Assembly: GCF_900130125.1 (NCBI RefSeq)
Contig: NZ_FQXY01000009.1
Coordinates: 411,760-475,759, forward strand
Direction: 5' to 3'
DNA length: 64,000 nt
Origin: Bacteroides congonensis
GTDB taxonomy: Bacteria; Bacteroidota; Bacteroidia; Bacteroidales; Bacteroidaceae
Part shown: piece after piece, positions 1 to 10,315 of the stretch
How positions within the stretch are numbered: position 1 is the stretch's first letter
Layout: each line of letters starts with the position of its first letter
The notes under the pieces: model-generated
Seen by the model: only the letters and a program-made list of their open reading frames with translations
The model's database searches: none
What the model was told of the DNA's origin: nothing
Made by a program: the position numbers and the translations under genes

Positions 1-151
1 AAAATAAAGGCATTTAGAGCATCATTTAGAGGGGTAGTAGACAGAAAGTTTTTCCTATTTAGGTTAGCCAAAGTATATGCATGAGGGAATTAACACTAGT
101 TAATCCCCCAAGATTTACAACTGAGCCAGGTTCAGTTGTAAAGGCAGTTCA

Positions 152-203
152 GGCTCAGTCTGAAAATTTGGGGGATTTGGTGGCTCAGTCTGAAAATTTG
201 GGG
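152..203. repeat. Identical 22-nt direct repeat, period 30
   Basis: Positions 152-173 and 182-203 are identical and begin GGCTCAGTCTGAAAATTT. Eight bases separate the copies. The block at 102-116 (AATCCCCCAAGATTT) is approximately its inverted complement, so the stretch can also fold. Confidence 0.75.
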
Positions 204-286
204 AATCCAAAGATACTAGCTTTATTTTATGCTTTTTCGTATAAATCATGTTAGAAAATATTATTATTTAAAGCACCTCATCGCCT

Positions 287-356
287 AATTCACCGTTGGC
301 CAACCATGAATTCACCGTTGGGCAACGGCAAATTTCTCGTTGCCCAACGGTGAATT
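287..356. repeat. 19-bp perfect inverted repeat with a third partial arm
   Basis: Arms 309-327 (AATTCACCGTTGGGCAACG) and 338-356 are perfect inverse complements around a 10-nt loop. A partial third copy, AATTCACCGTTGGC, starts at 287. A T-run follows on the + strand, so it could act as a terminator for something left of the window, but the extra arm suggests a dispersed palindromic repeat. Confidence 0.75.
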
Positions 357-381
357 AGCGTTTTTCTTTCAAAATGTCAAA

Positions 382-413
382 AAATAAGGGAAGCCTTTGA
401 GCTTCCCTTATTT
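382..413 (-). terminator. Terminator after dapA
   Basis: Perfect 13-bp stem: AAATAAGGGAAGC (382-394) pairs with GCTTCCCTTATTT (401-413) around a 6-nt loop. T-rich sequence follows on the - strand, 48 bp beyond the dapA stop. Confidence 0.8.
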
Positions 414-461
414 AAAAGAAATAAAAAAATACGTTTAATTCGCCAAAGACTAATATTTAAA

Positions 462-1355
462 TCAGCATTTTATATTCAATTCGTTCAAGACCTTACGTAT
501 CGCTTCAAACGTAGTAATACGGGTAGGAACTAGCGGTAATCGAAGTTTATTTTCAATCATTCCCATAGCATTCAGCATTGATTTCACGCCGGCAGGATTC
601 CCATCTACGAATAGCAGATCAAACAATTCTGTAAATCTGTGATGGATAGTCAGTGCATTAGCAAAGTCTCCCTGAAGCGCCAGGCGTGTCATACGGCTGA
701 ATTCACGAGGAAAAGCATTCCCGATAACCGAAATAACGCCCACAGCCCCTAAAGTGATGAGAGGGAAAGTAATGCCGTCATCACCGGAAATCACATTGAA
801 GTTTTCAGGCTTGTTCTTGATAATATCATCCATTTGCGTGATATTGCCGGATGCTTCTTTTATAGCAACCACATTGCTGAAGTTACGGGCAATACGCAAA
901 GTCGTTTCAGCAGTCATATTTACGCCCGTACGACCCGGAACATTATATAACACGATAGGAAGCTCCGTAGCTTCGGCGATTGCCTTATAATGCTGGTAAA
1001 TGCCTTCTTGCGAAGGTTTATTGTAATATGGCACAACAGACAATATAGCGTCGACTCCTGTGAAATCATCATTTTTTAATGTCTCGACAATAGCACGAGT
1101 ATTATTACCACCTACACCCAACAGAATAGGAATCCTTCCATTAACGCGGTCAATCACCATTTTTTTTATGGTTTTCTTTTCTTCCTCTGTAAGAGTCGGG
1201 GTTTCGGCTGTAGTTCCCAGCACACACAAAAAATCCGCATTATTCTGTAATAGATAGTCCACCATGCGCATCAATGCGTCATAGTCAACGCTCTCATCCT
1301 CTTTGAAAGGAGTAATCAGTGCTACCCCCATTCCTTTCAATTTAGTCTGTATCAT
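462..1355 (-). CDS. dapA: 4-hydroxy-tetrahydrodipicolinate synthase
   Basis: Condenses pyruvate with aspartate semialdehyde, the first committed step to diaminopimelate and lysine; cytosolic TIM barrel. The 297-residue length is typical for the family. Visible catalytic residues are Thr48-Thr49, Tyr137 in YNVPGRTG with Arg142, and the Schiff-base Lys166 in AIKEASGN. The usual TTGE motif reads TTAE, a tolerated change. It is a single-gene unit: its own -7 box lies at 1390-1397 and a strong terminator follows the stop. ligA lies upstream on the same strand, but the intervening promoter suggests separate transcription. Assignment is from the family motifs and is firm. Confidence 0.96.
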   Translation of the reverse strand: MIQTKLKGMGVALITPFKEDESVDYDALMRMVDYLLQNNADFLCVLGTTAETPTLTEEEKKTIKKMVIDRVNGRIPILLGVGGNNTRAIVETLKNDDFTGVDAILSVVPYYNKPSQEGIYQHYKAIAEATELPIVLYNVPGRTGVNMTAETTLRIARNFSNVVAIKEASGNITQMDDIIKNKPENFNVISGDDGITFPLITLGAVGVISVIGNAFPREFSRMTRLALQGDFANALTIHHRFTELFDLLFVDGNPAGVKSMLNAMGMIENKLRLPLVPTRITTFEAIRKVLNELNIKC

Positions 1356-1389
1356 GAGTTTTAATTATAATCTCTAATTTATTTAGCCG

Positions 1390-1397
1390 CAAAAGTA
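1390..1397 (-). promoter_or_regulatory. -7 promoter element for dapA
   Basis: The - strand reads TACTTTTG followed by C, matching the Bacteroides TAnnTTTG consensus, 34 bp before the dapA start codon. Confidence 0.65.
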
Positions 1398-1414
1398 CGA
1401 ATATTTTTCTTATC

Positions 1415-3448
<2,034 letters not shown>

Positions 3449-3465
3449 TTATCTTTGAATATTTG

Positions 3466-3473
3466 TACTTTTG
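3466..3473 (+). promoter_or_regulatory. -7 promoter element for trmD
   Basis: TACTTTTG followed by C ends 16 bp before the ATG at 3490. This rules out the in-frame upstream start at 3463, which would begin before the promoter box. Confidence 0.7.
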
Positions 3474-3489
3474 CGAAAAATTAAAGATT

Positions 3490-4167
3490 ATGCGTATTGA
3501 TATTATAACAGTTTTACCCGAAATGATTGAAGGCTTCTTCAATTGTTCCATTATGAAAAGGGCTCAAAACAAGGGACTTGCAGAAATACATATCCACAAT
3601 CTGCGTGACTATACTGAAGATAAATACCGTCGTGTCGATGATTACCCTTTTGGCGGTTTCGCCGGAATGGTCATGAAAATAGAGCCAATCGAACGTTGCA
3701 TCAATGCCCTTAAAGCGGAACGGGAGTACGACGAGGTGATCTTCACAACCCCTGACGGAGAACAATTCGACCAACCGATGGCCAATAGCCTTTCTTTAGC
3801 GCAGAACCTGATCATTCTTTGCGGTCATTTCAAAGGCATTGATTATCGTATTCGCGAGCATCTGATTACTAAAGAAATCAGTATCGGAGATTATGTCCTG
3901 ACAGGTGGCGAACTGGCCGCAGCAGTTATGGCCGATGCTATCGTACGTATCATTCCTGGAGTTATCTCCGATGAACAATCCGCGCTTTCCGATTCTTTCC
4001 AGGACAATTTATTGGCAGCTCCTGTATATACTCGTCCTGCCGATTATAAAGGTTGGAAAGTTCCCGATATTCTATTATCAGGCCATGAAGCGAAGATTAA
4101 AGAATGGGAGTTGCAACAATCCTTGGAACGCACCAAAAAGCTTCGTCCCGACTTATTGGAAGACTAA
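3490..4167 (+). CDS. trmD: tRNA (guanine-37-N1)-methyltransferase
   Basis: Transfers methyl from S-adenosylmethionine to G37 next to the anticodon, preventing frameshifting. 225 residues, within the usual range. The protein begins [12 protein letters not shown], the typical TrmD N-terminus, and contains GGFAGMVMK and the knotted SAM-binding loop ([12 protein letters not shown], about residues 130-142). The start at 3490 was chosen because homologues begin there and because a promoter box lies just upstream. It is a monocistronic unit closed by a 20-bp hairpin terminator. Confidence 0.96.
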   Translation: MRIDIITVLPEMIEGFFNCSIMKRAQNKGLAEIHIHNLRDYTEDKYRRVDDYPFGGFAGMVMKIEPIERCINALKAEREYDEVIFTTPDGEQFDQPMANSLSLAQNLIILCGHFKGIDYRIREHLITKEISIGDYVLTGGELAAAVMADAIVRIIPGVISDEQSALSDSFQDNLLAAPVYTRPADYKGWKVPDILLSGHEAKIKEWELQQSLERTKKLRPDLLED

Positions 4168-4180
4168 AAGTATAATGTAA

Positions 4181-4227
4181 ATAAAAACGACGGTGAGAAT
4201 CAAACGAATTCTCACCGTCGTTTTTAT
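4181..4227. terminator. Bidirectional terminator between trmD and pyrD
   Basis: A 20-bp perfect stem pairs 4181-4200 with 4208-4227 around a 7-nt loop; the core is CGACGGTGAGAAT. It has A-run and T-run flanks on both strands, as expected between convergent genes. Confidence 0.9.
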
Positions 4228-4385
4228 TATGTCCACCATCCGAAGGGTTTACCGGTTGCCTTTTCCTCTAAACACAAGCATCTTATTCACTCATCATTTC
4301 ACGCTCAGTCCTACACTCCAAAACTTGGAAGGGAAATAACATTTTTCTTGTGTACCCAGTGCGAATGGTTATTGTATGTTTGCAA

Positions 4386-5297
4386 TTACACCTCAAGCGC
4401 ACCAATAATTTCCTTTACGGACTTACATCCGTGTCTTTCCAAGTAATTATTTATACCATCTTCCACTTTGATAGTAACAGCCGGATCTATGAAATTTGCC
4501 GTACCAATCTGGATGGCAGATGCACCTGCAAGCATAAACTCAACCGCATCTTTCCAGTCCATAATACCGCCCAAACCAATGACAGGAATATTTACCGCTT
4601 TAGCGACCTGCCATACCATACGCAATGCAATAGGTTTTACGGCAGCACCGGACATCCCGCCTGTTACAGTCGATAAAATAGGCCGTTTACGCTCCGCATC
4701 AATCGCCATTCCCAGTAATGTATTGATTAATGACACACTATCTGCACCACTTTCTTCTGCTGCACGGGCTATTTCGGTGATGTCAGTGACGTTTGGAGAG
4801 AGTTTTACGATAAGTGTCTTTTTGTAAGCAGAACGCACAGCTTTCACTACTTCTGACGCACCTTTTGCTGACACACCAAAAGCCATACCACCTTGCTTCA
4901 CATTAGGGCAAGAGATGTTTAATTCTATGGCAGGAATTTTGTCAAGTTCATTAATGATTTCAGCTGTTTTCACATAATCTTCGATAGCAGAACCCGAAAC
5001 GTTTACAATCATATTCGTCTGGATGTCCTTTATGCGGGGATATATATGTTCTACGAAGTAGTCGACACCCTTATTTTGCAGTCCTACAGCGTTTAACATG
5101 CCCGAAGGAGTTTCGGCCATACGCGGATAAGGATTTCCTTCACGTTTGTGAAGAGTAGTGCCCTTTACAATAATACCGCCTATTCGCGCTATATCAATGA
5201 AATCTGAGAACTCTTCACCATATCCAAATGTACCGGATGCTGTCATCACCGGATTCTTCATTTGTAATTCACCAATATTTACACTCAAATCTGCCAT
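4386..5297 (-). CDS. pyrD: Dihydroorotate dehydrogenase B, catalytic subunit
   Basis: Oxidises dihydroorotate to orotate in pyrimidine synthesis, passing electrons through PyrK to NAD+. 303 residues, class 1B, soluble with no membrane anchor. The active-site cysteine lies in ELNISCPN (about residue 130), and FMN-binding glycine motifs (GLGGI near 240, AIQIGTANF near 260) are visible. It overlaps the end of pyrK by 13 bp, so the two are translationally coupled, as expected for a PyrD2-PyrK2 complex. Confidence 0.95.
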   Translation of the reverse strand: MADLSVNIGELQMKNPVMTASGTFGYGEEFSDFIDIARIGGIIVKGTTLHKREGNPYPRMAETPSGMLNAVGLQNKGVDYFVEHIYPRIKDIQTNMIVNVSGSAIEDYVKTAEIINELDKIPAIELNISCPNVKQGGMAFGVSAKGASEVVKAVRSAYKKTLIVKLSPNVTDITEIARAAEESGADSVSLINTLLGMAIDAERKRPILSTVTGGMSGAAVKPIALRMVWQVAKAVNIPVIGLGGIMDWKDAVEFMLAGASAIQIGTANFIDPAVTIKVEDGINNYLERHGCKSVKEIIGALEV

Positions 5298-6061
5298 AGT
5301 AGTTTATTTATATTAAAAACAGGACCTTCTTTACATACACACAAGTGACCTTCTGTCGTATTTTCCACACAGCATAAGCATGCTCCGATACCACAAGCCA
5401 TTGTATTTTCCAAAGATACTTCACATTCTATCTGATTACTTTTGGCATATTTCGCCACGGCCACCATCATGGGCTTAGGGCCACAAGTGTAAATCTGCTC
5501 AAACCGTACCTTATTTAATATAGAATGTTGGGTAACATATCCCTTTTCTCCATGGCTGCCATCTTCCGTAGTAGTATACACTTCACCATATTTAGCAAAT
5601 TCATCCAGTTGAAGCAAGTCTTTATCGCTACGGGCACCCAAAAGGAAGGTAGGTTTATGCCCGTTTTTAGCCAATTGTTCACCTAAATATAACATAGGAG
5701 CTGTTCCAACACCGCCACCAACTAACAGGAGCTTATCTGAAGGCTTTTGTGGCATTGTGTAGCCATTTCCCAGCGGAAGTATCGTGTTGATTACATCGCC
5801 CGGATTTATCTCTGCCAGGCGCTTTGTTCCGTCTCCAACCATTTGGATCAGAAACCATACTTCATTTCGTTGTTTATCTACAAAATTAATAGAAATAGGG
5901 CGACGCAGGAAAGTAGTAAGCGAACCGTCCACCCGGAGTTCAGCAAACTGCCCGGGCAACATTTCGGGCAGTAACGACGAAGAAGTCAGTTTTAGCAATA
6001 CATAATTAGCATGCAGTTTGATATTCTCCGTAACCGTCAAATCTAAAATAAATTTCTTCAT
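5285..6061 (-). CDS. pyrK: Dihydroorotate dehydrogenase electron-transfer subunit
   Basis: FAD and [2Fe-2S] subunit carrying electrons from PyrD to NAD+. I chose the start at 6061 ([10 protein letters not shown]), giving 258 residues; the frame stays open to 6121 but that would start upstream of the promoter box at 6099-6106. Visible parts: an FAD-binding ferredoxin-reductase beta barrel (RRPISIN near 75), an NAD-binding segment ([12 protein letters not shown] near 130), and a C-terminal iron-sulfur cluster motif with cysteines in CGIGACLCC plus a later CVC. It is the first gene of the pyrK-pyrD operon. Confidence 0.94.
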   Translation of the reverse strand: MKKFILDLTVTENIKLHANYVLLKLTSSSLLPEMLPGQFAELRVDGSLTTFLRRPISINFVDKQRNEVWFLIQMVGDGTKRLAEINPGDVINTILPLGNGYTMPQKPSDKLLLVGGGVGTAPMLYLGEQLAKNGHKPTFLLGARSDKDLLQLDEFAKYGEVYTTTEDGSHGEKGYVTQHSILNKVRFEQIYTCGPKPMMVAVAKYAKSNQIECEVSLENTMACGIGACLCCVENTTEGHLCVCKEGPVFNINKLLWQI

Positions 6062-6098
6062 GTATGGATATAAAAAGTATAAATTCGTATTCCGGGTG

Positions 6099-6106
6099 CA
6101 AAGATA
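6099..6106 (-). promoter_or_regulatory. -7 promoter element for pyrKD
   Basis: The - strand reads TATCTTTG followed by C, 37 bp before the chosen pyrK start. Confidence 0.65.
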
Positions 6107-6138
6107 CAGGAATTTGCTCAAACCAGCGATTTTACCTC

Positions 6139-6618
6139 TTATTTTTCAGGTCTAAACGTTTCATAGGTATTATCATCAAAGAAAATTCTTATTTCAGTGA
6201 TTTTCCTGGCAGGCTTTTCTATATACCTAATCTCCTGTTTTACAATCTCTTTAGGTGTATTTTCGGTGCTTCTTAACGCCATTTCCCTGCGATTTTCCGG
6301 AGCAATCGTCTCTTTGGACGGATTTATAGGATTCTCATCGAATAAAGAAGGCTGATAATCGCCATTAGGAGAAGCTAGTGAAGAGCCTTCTGCAGAAGCC
6401 AGCATTTCGCCTTTCCCATATAGCAACCATTCAAGATTTGCATAACTATAGGTTTGGTGAACTTTCATCACTACTTCCAGACTCGGCTTGTTTCTATCAT
6501 TTAGAATATGAGAAAGAGTAGACTGTTGAACTCCGATTGTTTCAGCAAAAACTCTGGGGGGAACTTTTTCCCTTTCCATAATCATTCTTATTCTGTCTTT
6601 TATTTCCATACTGGGCAT
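6139..6618 (-). CDS. XRE-family helix-turn-helix regulator
   Basis: A 159-residue DNA-binding protein. The N-terminal ~65 residues form a Cro/C1-type HTH: VFAETIGVQQSTLSHILNDRNKPS is the two-helix core, followed by a segment ending in EWLLYGKGEM, as in many Bacteroides XRE proteins. The remaining part is polar and low-complexity, then ends in a short predicted beta segment (ITEIRIFFDDNTYETFRPEK). No ligand domain is recognised. Its -7 box at 6657-6664 is part of an 11-mer that recurs in the gene-free region upstream, which hints at autoregulation; that is inference. The start could be MPSMEI or, three codons later, MEI. Confidence 0.85.
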   Translation of the reverse strand: MPSMEIKDRIRMIMEREKVPPRVFAETIGVQQSTLSHILNDRNKPSLEVVMKVHQTYSYANLEWLLYGKGEMLASAEGSSLASPNGDYQPSLFDENPINPSKETIAPENRREMALRSTENTPKEIVKQEIRYIEKPARKITEIRIFFDDNTYETFRPEK

Positions 6619-6653
6619 TTATTGAATTACAATTGTAGTACTAAATGTTGGTT

Positions 6654-7146
6654 TCACAAAAATACATCTAAAATCAATCACTATACAAAGGTAAATATTA
6701 CATTTCACAAAAGCAAATTACAGATATAAAAATACCAATATCACAAACGTATTCAATTATTCACATTTAGAAAATCACGTTTGTACAATAGATAATAAGC
6801 TATATTTTACTATCATACTTCTTGTTTAACCAACAGTCATTATCATCTGATAATAAACACTTTATGCATATAAAATATAAACATAATTACGACATTCACA
6901 AAAATATATCGCCGATAAACCATTGATTTACAGCAACGAATCATATAATCACTATATATACATGATATTCAAGTATATAATATGTACAAACATGAGTGTT
7001 AAACACTCTCCTACTACATTTATATAATGCAATTTAGTTTTGTAAATCAAGAAATATACATTTGTGACAACTTCTAATTAAACACATATGTATATCATTC
7101 ACAAATATATTAATTACAAATATACAAGCAGAAATACACAAACGTA
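6654..7146. repeat. Cluster of TAnnTTTGTGA motifs
   Basis: Copies: TCACAAAAATA at 6654-6664 and again, identical, at 6896-6906; TCACAAACGTA at 6741-6751; TCACAAATATA at 7099-7109; ACACAAACGTA at 7136-7146 (one mismatch); and in the opposite orientation TACATTTGTGA at 7057-7067. A weaker copy, TCACAAAAGCA, lies at 6705-6715. Read on the proper strand, each full copy contains TAnnTTTG, the -7 promoter consensus, extended by TGA. The first copy is the apparent -7 box of the XRE gene. Confidence 0.6.
6657..6664 (-). promoter_or_regulatory. -7 promoter element for the XRE regulator
   Basis: The - strand reads TATTTTTG, continuing TGAAAC, 38 bp before the start codon. It overlaps the recurrent TTTGTGA motif, so a protein bound to the motif would cover the promoter. 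Confidence 0.6.
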
Positions 7147-7752
7147 AATACAAGAAGTTGCAGTTGCAATAAAATAAAGGATAAACACCATTATTTACGA
7201 ATGTATTTTATGATTTCATCAAATCATCTTTTACATTGCACTCTTAAATGTCAAATCCTTGCGATATTTCCGTCCCATCTCCCAATTCATTGTATTTTTT
7301 CAATTCTAGAAAGGTTAAATTTTACATAACACACTGTAATATAGGTATTTAAAACACATTACTCAAGCTCTATATTTAATTGAAATAGAAAAATAGCAGC
7401 AATTGTCGACTAAAAACTCTCGAACTATCAAAATGATATTTTGAAATCATTATCTAAAAAAGGATTTTCCATCTTGTCATGGACTAGAACAGTTTTAGAG
7501 TGATCCTATTTTTGCTTCTACTATATTTCAATAGGGATCCAAATTTTTCAATGGGATAAATCTCATTATCCAACTAAAGGATAATATCGAGAACGACTAA
7601 ACGGAATTAAAATGAAGAAATTAAAAGTTCGCTAAAAACAGATTAGCAATCAAGAGAAGACAGGAAAATAGAGTGAATTTATTGTTCAATTTTTTACTCA
7701 AAATATAGAAGTTATACTATCAGAATAAAAACGTAATTTCGGGAATATAAAA

Positions 7753-7795
7753 AAGGCATATACTCTATTCTATATATAGTAAAAGTATATGCCTT
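7753..7795 (-). terminator. Terminator after amn-holA operon
   Basis: AAGGCATATACT (7753-7764) pairs perfectly with AGTATATGCCTT (7784-7795). A T-run follows on the - strand. It lies 26 bp past the holA stop. Confidence 0.85.
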
Positions 7796-7821
7796 CTTTT
7801 TATATCAAAATCCCGTTCTTC

Positions 7822-8841
7822 CTAATGCAAAATATTAAACACTAATTCGCGGAGAATATCCCCGTCTGTCATTGAGCTGTTCTTTACTCCTTTTGATTTT
7901 GCATCAGCATATCGTATTTCACCAACGATTTGCATCGTCTTTACTCCACTGTATTTTCGCATGGCAGCCAGATAATCTTTAGCTTGCCAAGGCGTCTTTA
8001 ACCCCAGCATACTAGCAATTCCCTGCTCCGATTTATCAGGTGCATAATATGCCAGCATAAGGTTGGAGTAAAAGCTAAAAAGCAAAGACAACGTCATCTG
8101 TATCGGATTAGTTTTCGGATTCTCCTCAAAATATTTTATTATCTTATTTGCCTTGAGAATATCCTTTTCTACAAGCGCACTCCGTAATTCGAAGTTATTA
8201 TAATCCTTGCTTATACCAATATTCTTTTCGATTTGTTCGGGGGTCACACGTCTCTGACCAGTGGGCAAAGTAATAATCAACTTTTCCAATTCACCCGTCA
8301 AGCGGCTTAAATCAGAGCCAACAAAATCAGCCAACATGGCCGTCGCTTTAGGCTCCATATCCACACCTTTACGCTTCATATAAGAAGATATAAAGGCCGG
8401 TAGTTGTGCATCCTTTATCTTTTTCGATTCGAATAGTACGCCCACTTTATCTATTTCGGCAGCCAACTTTTTTCTTCGGTCTAATGTGCCGTGCTTATGG
8501 CATATCACTAAAATAGTAGAGAGTAACGGCTTCTGGAGATAGTAAGACAACTCTTCCATGTTACGGATTGCCTGTGCTTCCTTCACCACTACCACCTGAT
8601 GTTCAGACATCATCGGATAACGTTTCGCGGCATTTATAATAGTGGCTACATCTACGTCAGCACCATACACAACCGTCAGGTTGAACTCCTTTTCCGTCTC
8701 ATTCAACACATTATCCGTTATATAATCTGCGATCAGATCGATATAGTACGATTCTTCCCCCATCAGATAATAGACAGGACGATACTGCTTCGCCCTCAAT
8801 TCCTTGAGAATATCATCGCACGTCAATTCTTGTTTTGCCAT
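7822..8841 (-). CDS. holA: DNA polymerase III delta subunit
   Basis: Clamp-loader subunit that opens the beta sliding clamp. 339 residues, normal for HolA. The N-terminus has the family signature around YYLMGEESYYIDLIADYI (about 25-42), followed by an AAA-like fold (VVVVKEAQ, near 83) and a lid region (LADFVGSDLSRLTGELEKL, about 167-185). Sequence is divergent, as usual for delta, so the call rests on overall pattern. amn lies immediately upstream (22-bp gap) and the pair is probably co-transcribed. Confidence 0.92.
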   Translation of the reverse strand: MAKQELTCDDILKELRAKQYRPVYYLMGEESYYIDLIADYITDNVLNETEKEFNLTVVYGADVDVATIINAAKRYPMMSEHQVVVVKEAQAIRNMEELSYYLQKPLLSTILVICHKHGTLDRRKKLAAEIDKVGVLFESKKIKDAQLPAFISSYMKRKGVDMEPKATAMLADFVGSDLSRLTGELEKLIITLPTGQRRVTPEQIEKNIGISKDYNNFELRSALVEKDILKANKIIKYFEENPKTNPIQMTLSLLFSFYSNLMLAYYAPDKSEQGIASMLGLKTPWQAKDYLAAMRKYSGVKTMQIVGEIRYADAKSKGVKNSSMTDGDILRELVFNILH

Positions 8842-8863
8842 ATATATCTTTCAAGACTGGGAG

Positions 8864-9640
8864 TTACCAGTCAAATTTCAAGTGTTTTACAGTTTTCTTT
8901 TCATCAATAATCATACGCAAAGAAGCGATGCCAATCTCCACATGTTCCTCTACGTAATTTCTGGTGACAAGGTTGTCACTTTTATCCGTTTTCACTCCGT
9001 CGGGAGTCATCGGCTGGTCAGAAACTAAAAGTAACGCACCTGTAGGAATATGATTGGCAAAACCACAACTGAACAAAGTGGCTGTTTCCATATCAACCGC
9101 CATTGCACGGGTCTTTTTCAGATATTCCTTGAATGTTTCGTCATGCTCCCAAATGCGGCGGTTGGTGGTATATACAGTACCTGTCCAGTAGTCACGCCCT
9201 TTGTCACGGATAGATGAAGAAACGGCACGTTGCAACATAAATGCGGGTAACGCCGGAACTTCAGGCGGAAAATAGTCGTTAGAAGTTCCCTCACCACGGA
9301 TAGCAGCAATAGGAAGAATCAAATCACCGAGCTGGTTCTTCTTGTCGATCCCCCCGCATTTGCCAAGGAACAGACAAGCCTTCGGACGAATGGCACCCAA
9401 TAAATCCATGATAATGGCGGCATTAGGGCTTCCCATACCGAAATTAATCATTGTTATGCCTTCAGCAGTGGCAGAGATCATGTTAGCATCCCTGCCTAAT
9501 ATCGGAACATCAAATTGATTGGCGAAAATCTCTACGTACTTGTTGAAGTTAGTCAACAGAATATACTCCCCAAAATCTTCCAGGTTACGTTTTGTGTAAC
9601 GCGGTAGCCAATTAGCGACGATTTCTTCTTTTGTTTTCAT
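8864..9640 (-). CDS. amn: AMP nucleosidase, short form
   Basis: Hydrolyses AMP to adenine and ribose 5-phosphate. 258 residues; the E. coli enzyme is about 480, so this is the short type common in Bacteroidetes, consisting only of the phosphorylase/nucleosidase domain. Support: the glycine-rich phosphate site MINFGMGSPNAA (about 69-80), CLFLGKCGGID (about 92-102), and MAVDMETATLFSCGF near 170-184, where the Glu contacts ribose. Other nucleoside phosphorylases share this fold, so substrate is less certain than fold. First gene of an operon with holA; promoter at 9691-9698. Confidence 0.88.
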   Translation of the reverse strand: MKTKEEIVANWLPRYTKRNLEDFGEYILLTNFNKYVEIFANQFDVPILGRDANMISATAEGITMINFGMGSPNAAIIMDLLGAIRPKACLFLGKCGGIDKKNQLGDLILPIAAIRGEGTSNDYFPPEVPALPAFMLQRAVSSSIRDKGRDYWTGTVYTTNRRIWEHDETFKEYLKKTRAMAVDMETATLFSCGFANHIPTGALLLVSDQPMTPDGVKTDKSDNLVTRNYVEEHVEIGIASLRMIIDEKKTVKHLKFDW

Positions 9641-9648
9641 AATTTCAT

Positions 9649-9656
9649 TAAATTTG
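9649..9656 (+). promoter_or_regulatory. -7 promoter element for the HsdR-N-like gene
   Basis: TAAATTTG, 46 bp before the ATG at 9703. It lies between the divergent amn start and the amn promoter, so the two transcripts overlap at their 5' ends. Confidence 0.5.
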
Positions 9657-9690
9657 TGGCTCCAAATAAAGGAACCCGTTATTTAACTTA

Positions 9691-9698
9691 CAAAAATA
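9691..9698 (-). promoter_or_regulatory. -7 promoter element for amn-holA
   Basis: The - strand reads TATTTTTG, 50 bp before the amn start and abutting the divergent ATG at 9703. Confidence 0.6.
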
Positions 9699-9702
9699 AT
9701 AA

Positions 9703-10152
9703 ATGTTATCGTTAAACCTACCAGTATTCGACACTAAAATAAACGTACGAAACGGAAAAAATGTAATTTTTGACGTGATTCGCAAACGATATGTCGCCCT
9801 TACACCTGAAGAATGGGTACGGCAACACTTCGTTCACTTTCTTATTGCACACAAAGGGTATCCGTCCGCACTCCTGGCCAATGAAGTGATGGTTAAGTTG
9901 AACGGCACCACAAAAAGATGCGATACGGTGCTCTACCGGAGAGATTTATCCGCCCGGATGATTGTAGAATATAAAGCTCCGCATATCGAAATCACGCAAG
10001 CGGTTTTCGACCAGATTACCCGATATAATATGGTGCTGAAAGTAGATTATCTGATTGTCAGCAACGGGATGCAACATTATTGCTGCCGGATGGATTATGA
10101 AAATCAGAGCTATACTTTTCTGAAAGATATTCCTGATTACAATTCCCTATAA
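9703..10152 (+). CDS. Stand-alone HsdR N-terminal-like nuclease-fold protein
   Basis: 149 residues resembling the N-terminal domain of type I restriction R subunits (HSDR_N type), a PD-(D/E)XK nuclease fold. The candidate metal site is Asp74 in CDTVLY followed by Glu89-Tyr90-Lys91 in IVEYKAP, the right order and spacing for D...ExK. There is no helicase domain and no methylase or specificity gene nearby, so it is not a functional type I system. Small free-standing proteins of this kind are common in Bacteroidetes and their role is unknown. Divergent from amn; hairpins follow the stop. Confidence 0.8.
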   Translation: MLSLNLPVFDTKINVRNGKNVIFDVIRKRYVALTPEEWVRQHFVHFLIAHKGYPSALLANEVMVKLNGTTKRCDTVLYRRDLSARMIVEYKAPHIEITQAVFDQITRYNMVLKVDYLIVSNGMQHYCCRMDYENQSYTFLKDIPDYNSL

Positions 10153-10199
10153 TCATCCGTTCATTCAATCCTCAAAAATACACTTTATCCATAGCATAA

Positions 10200-10278
10200 A
10201 AATAGCGTCACTATCTTGTGCGGATAGTGACGCTATTTGCCTGTTATAATGACGCCATCCCGAACGGATAGCGTCACT
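10200..10278. repeat. Two tandem related hairpins, AGCGTCACTAT family
   Basis: Hairpin 1: AATAGCGTCACTATC (10201-10215) and its perfect inverse complement (10223-10237), extended by one pair. Hairpin 2: TATAATGACGCCATCC (about 10246-10261) with GGATAGCGTCACTATA (about 10262-10283), the same sequence family with two mismatches. They lie between convergent genes and could terminate both transcripts, but T-runs are weak. The duplicated, related stems look like a REP-type element. Confidence 0.7.
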
Positions 10279-10315
10279 ATAATTACCACCGCTCTAGATA
10301 GTCCTCAGGGCACTT

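Larger units (their letters stand above)
1..461. other. Gene-free stretch with repeats and palindromes
   Basis: No convincing coding region lies here. It holds a hairpin at 114-142 (11-bp arms TTTACAACTGA / TCAGTTGTAAA), an identical 22-nt direct repeat at 152-173 and 182-203 (period 30), and a segment at 102-116 that is roughly the inverted copy of 164-177. A 19-bp perfect palindrome follows at 309-356, then the dapA terminator at 382-413. The window edge cuts the region, so a neighbouring gene may lie to the left. Confidence 0.6.
6619..7821. other. 1.2-kb AT-rich gene-free region with repeated motif
   Basis: No open frame of useful length is present on either strand, and base composition is clearly AT-richer than the flanking genes. 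It contains repeated TAnnTTTGTGA-type motifs between 6652 and 7146 (listed separately), a palindrome GAGTGTT-A-AACACTC at 6994-7008, and the holA terminator at 7753-7795. No RNA family is recognised. It could be a remnant of deleted genes, a large regulatory region, or host to an unannotated small RNA. Confidence 0.6.

Noticed and set aside
9703..10152. Type I restriction-modification system
   Set aside because: Only an HsdR-N-like domain is present; no HsdM, HsdS or helicase domain nearby.
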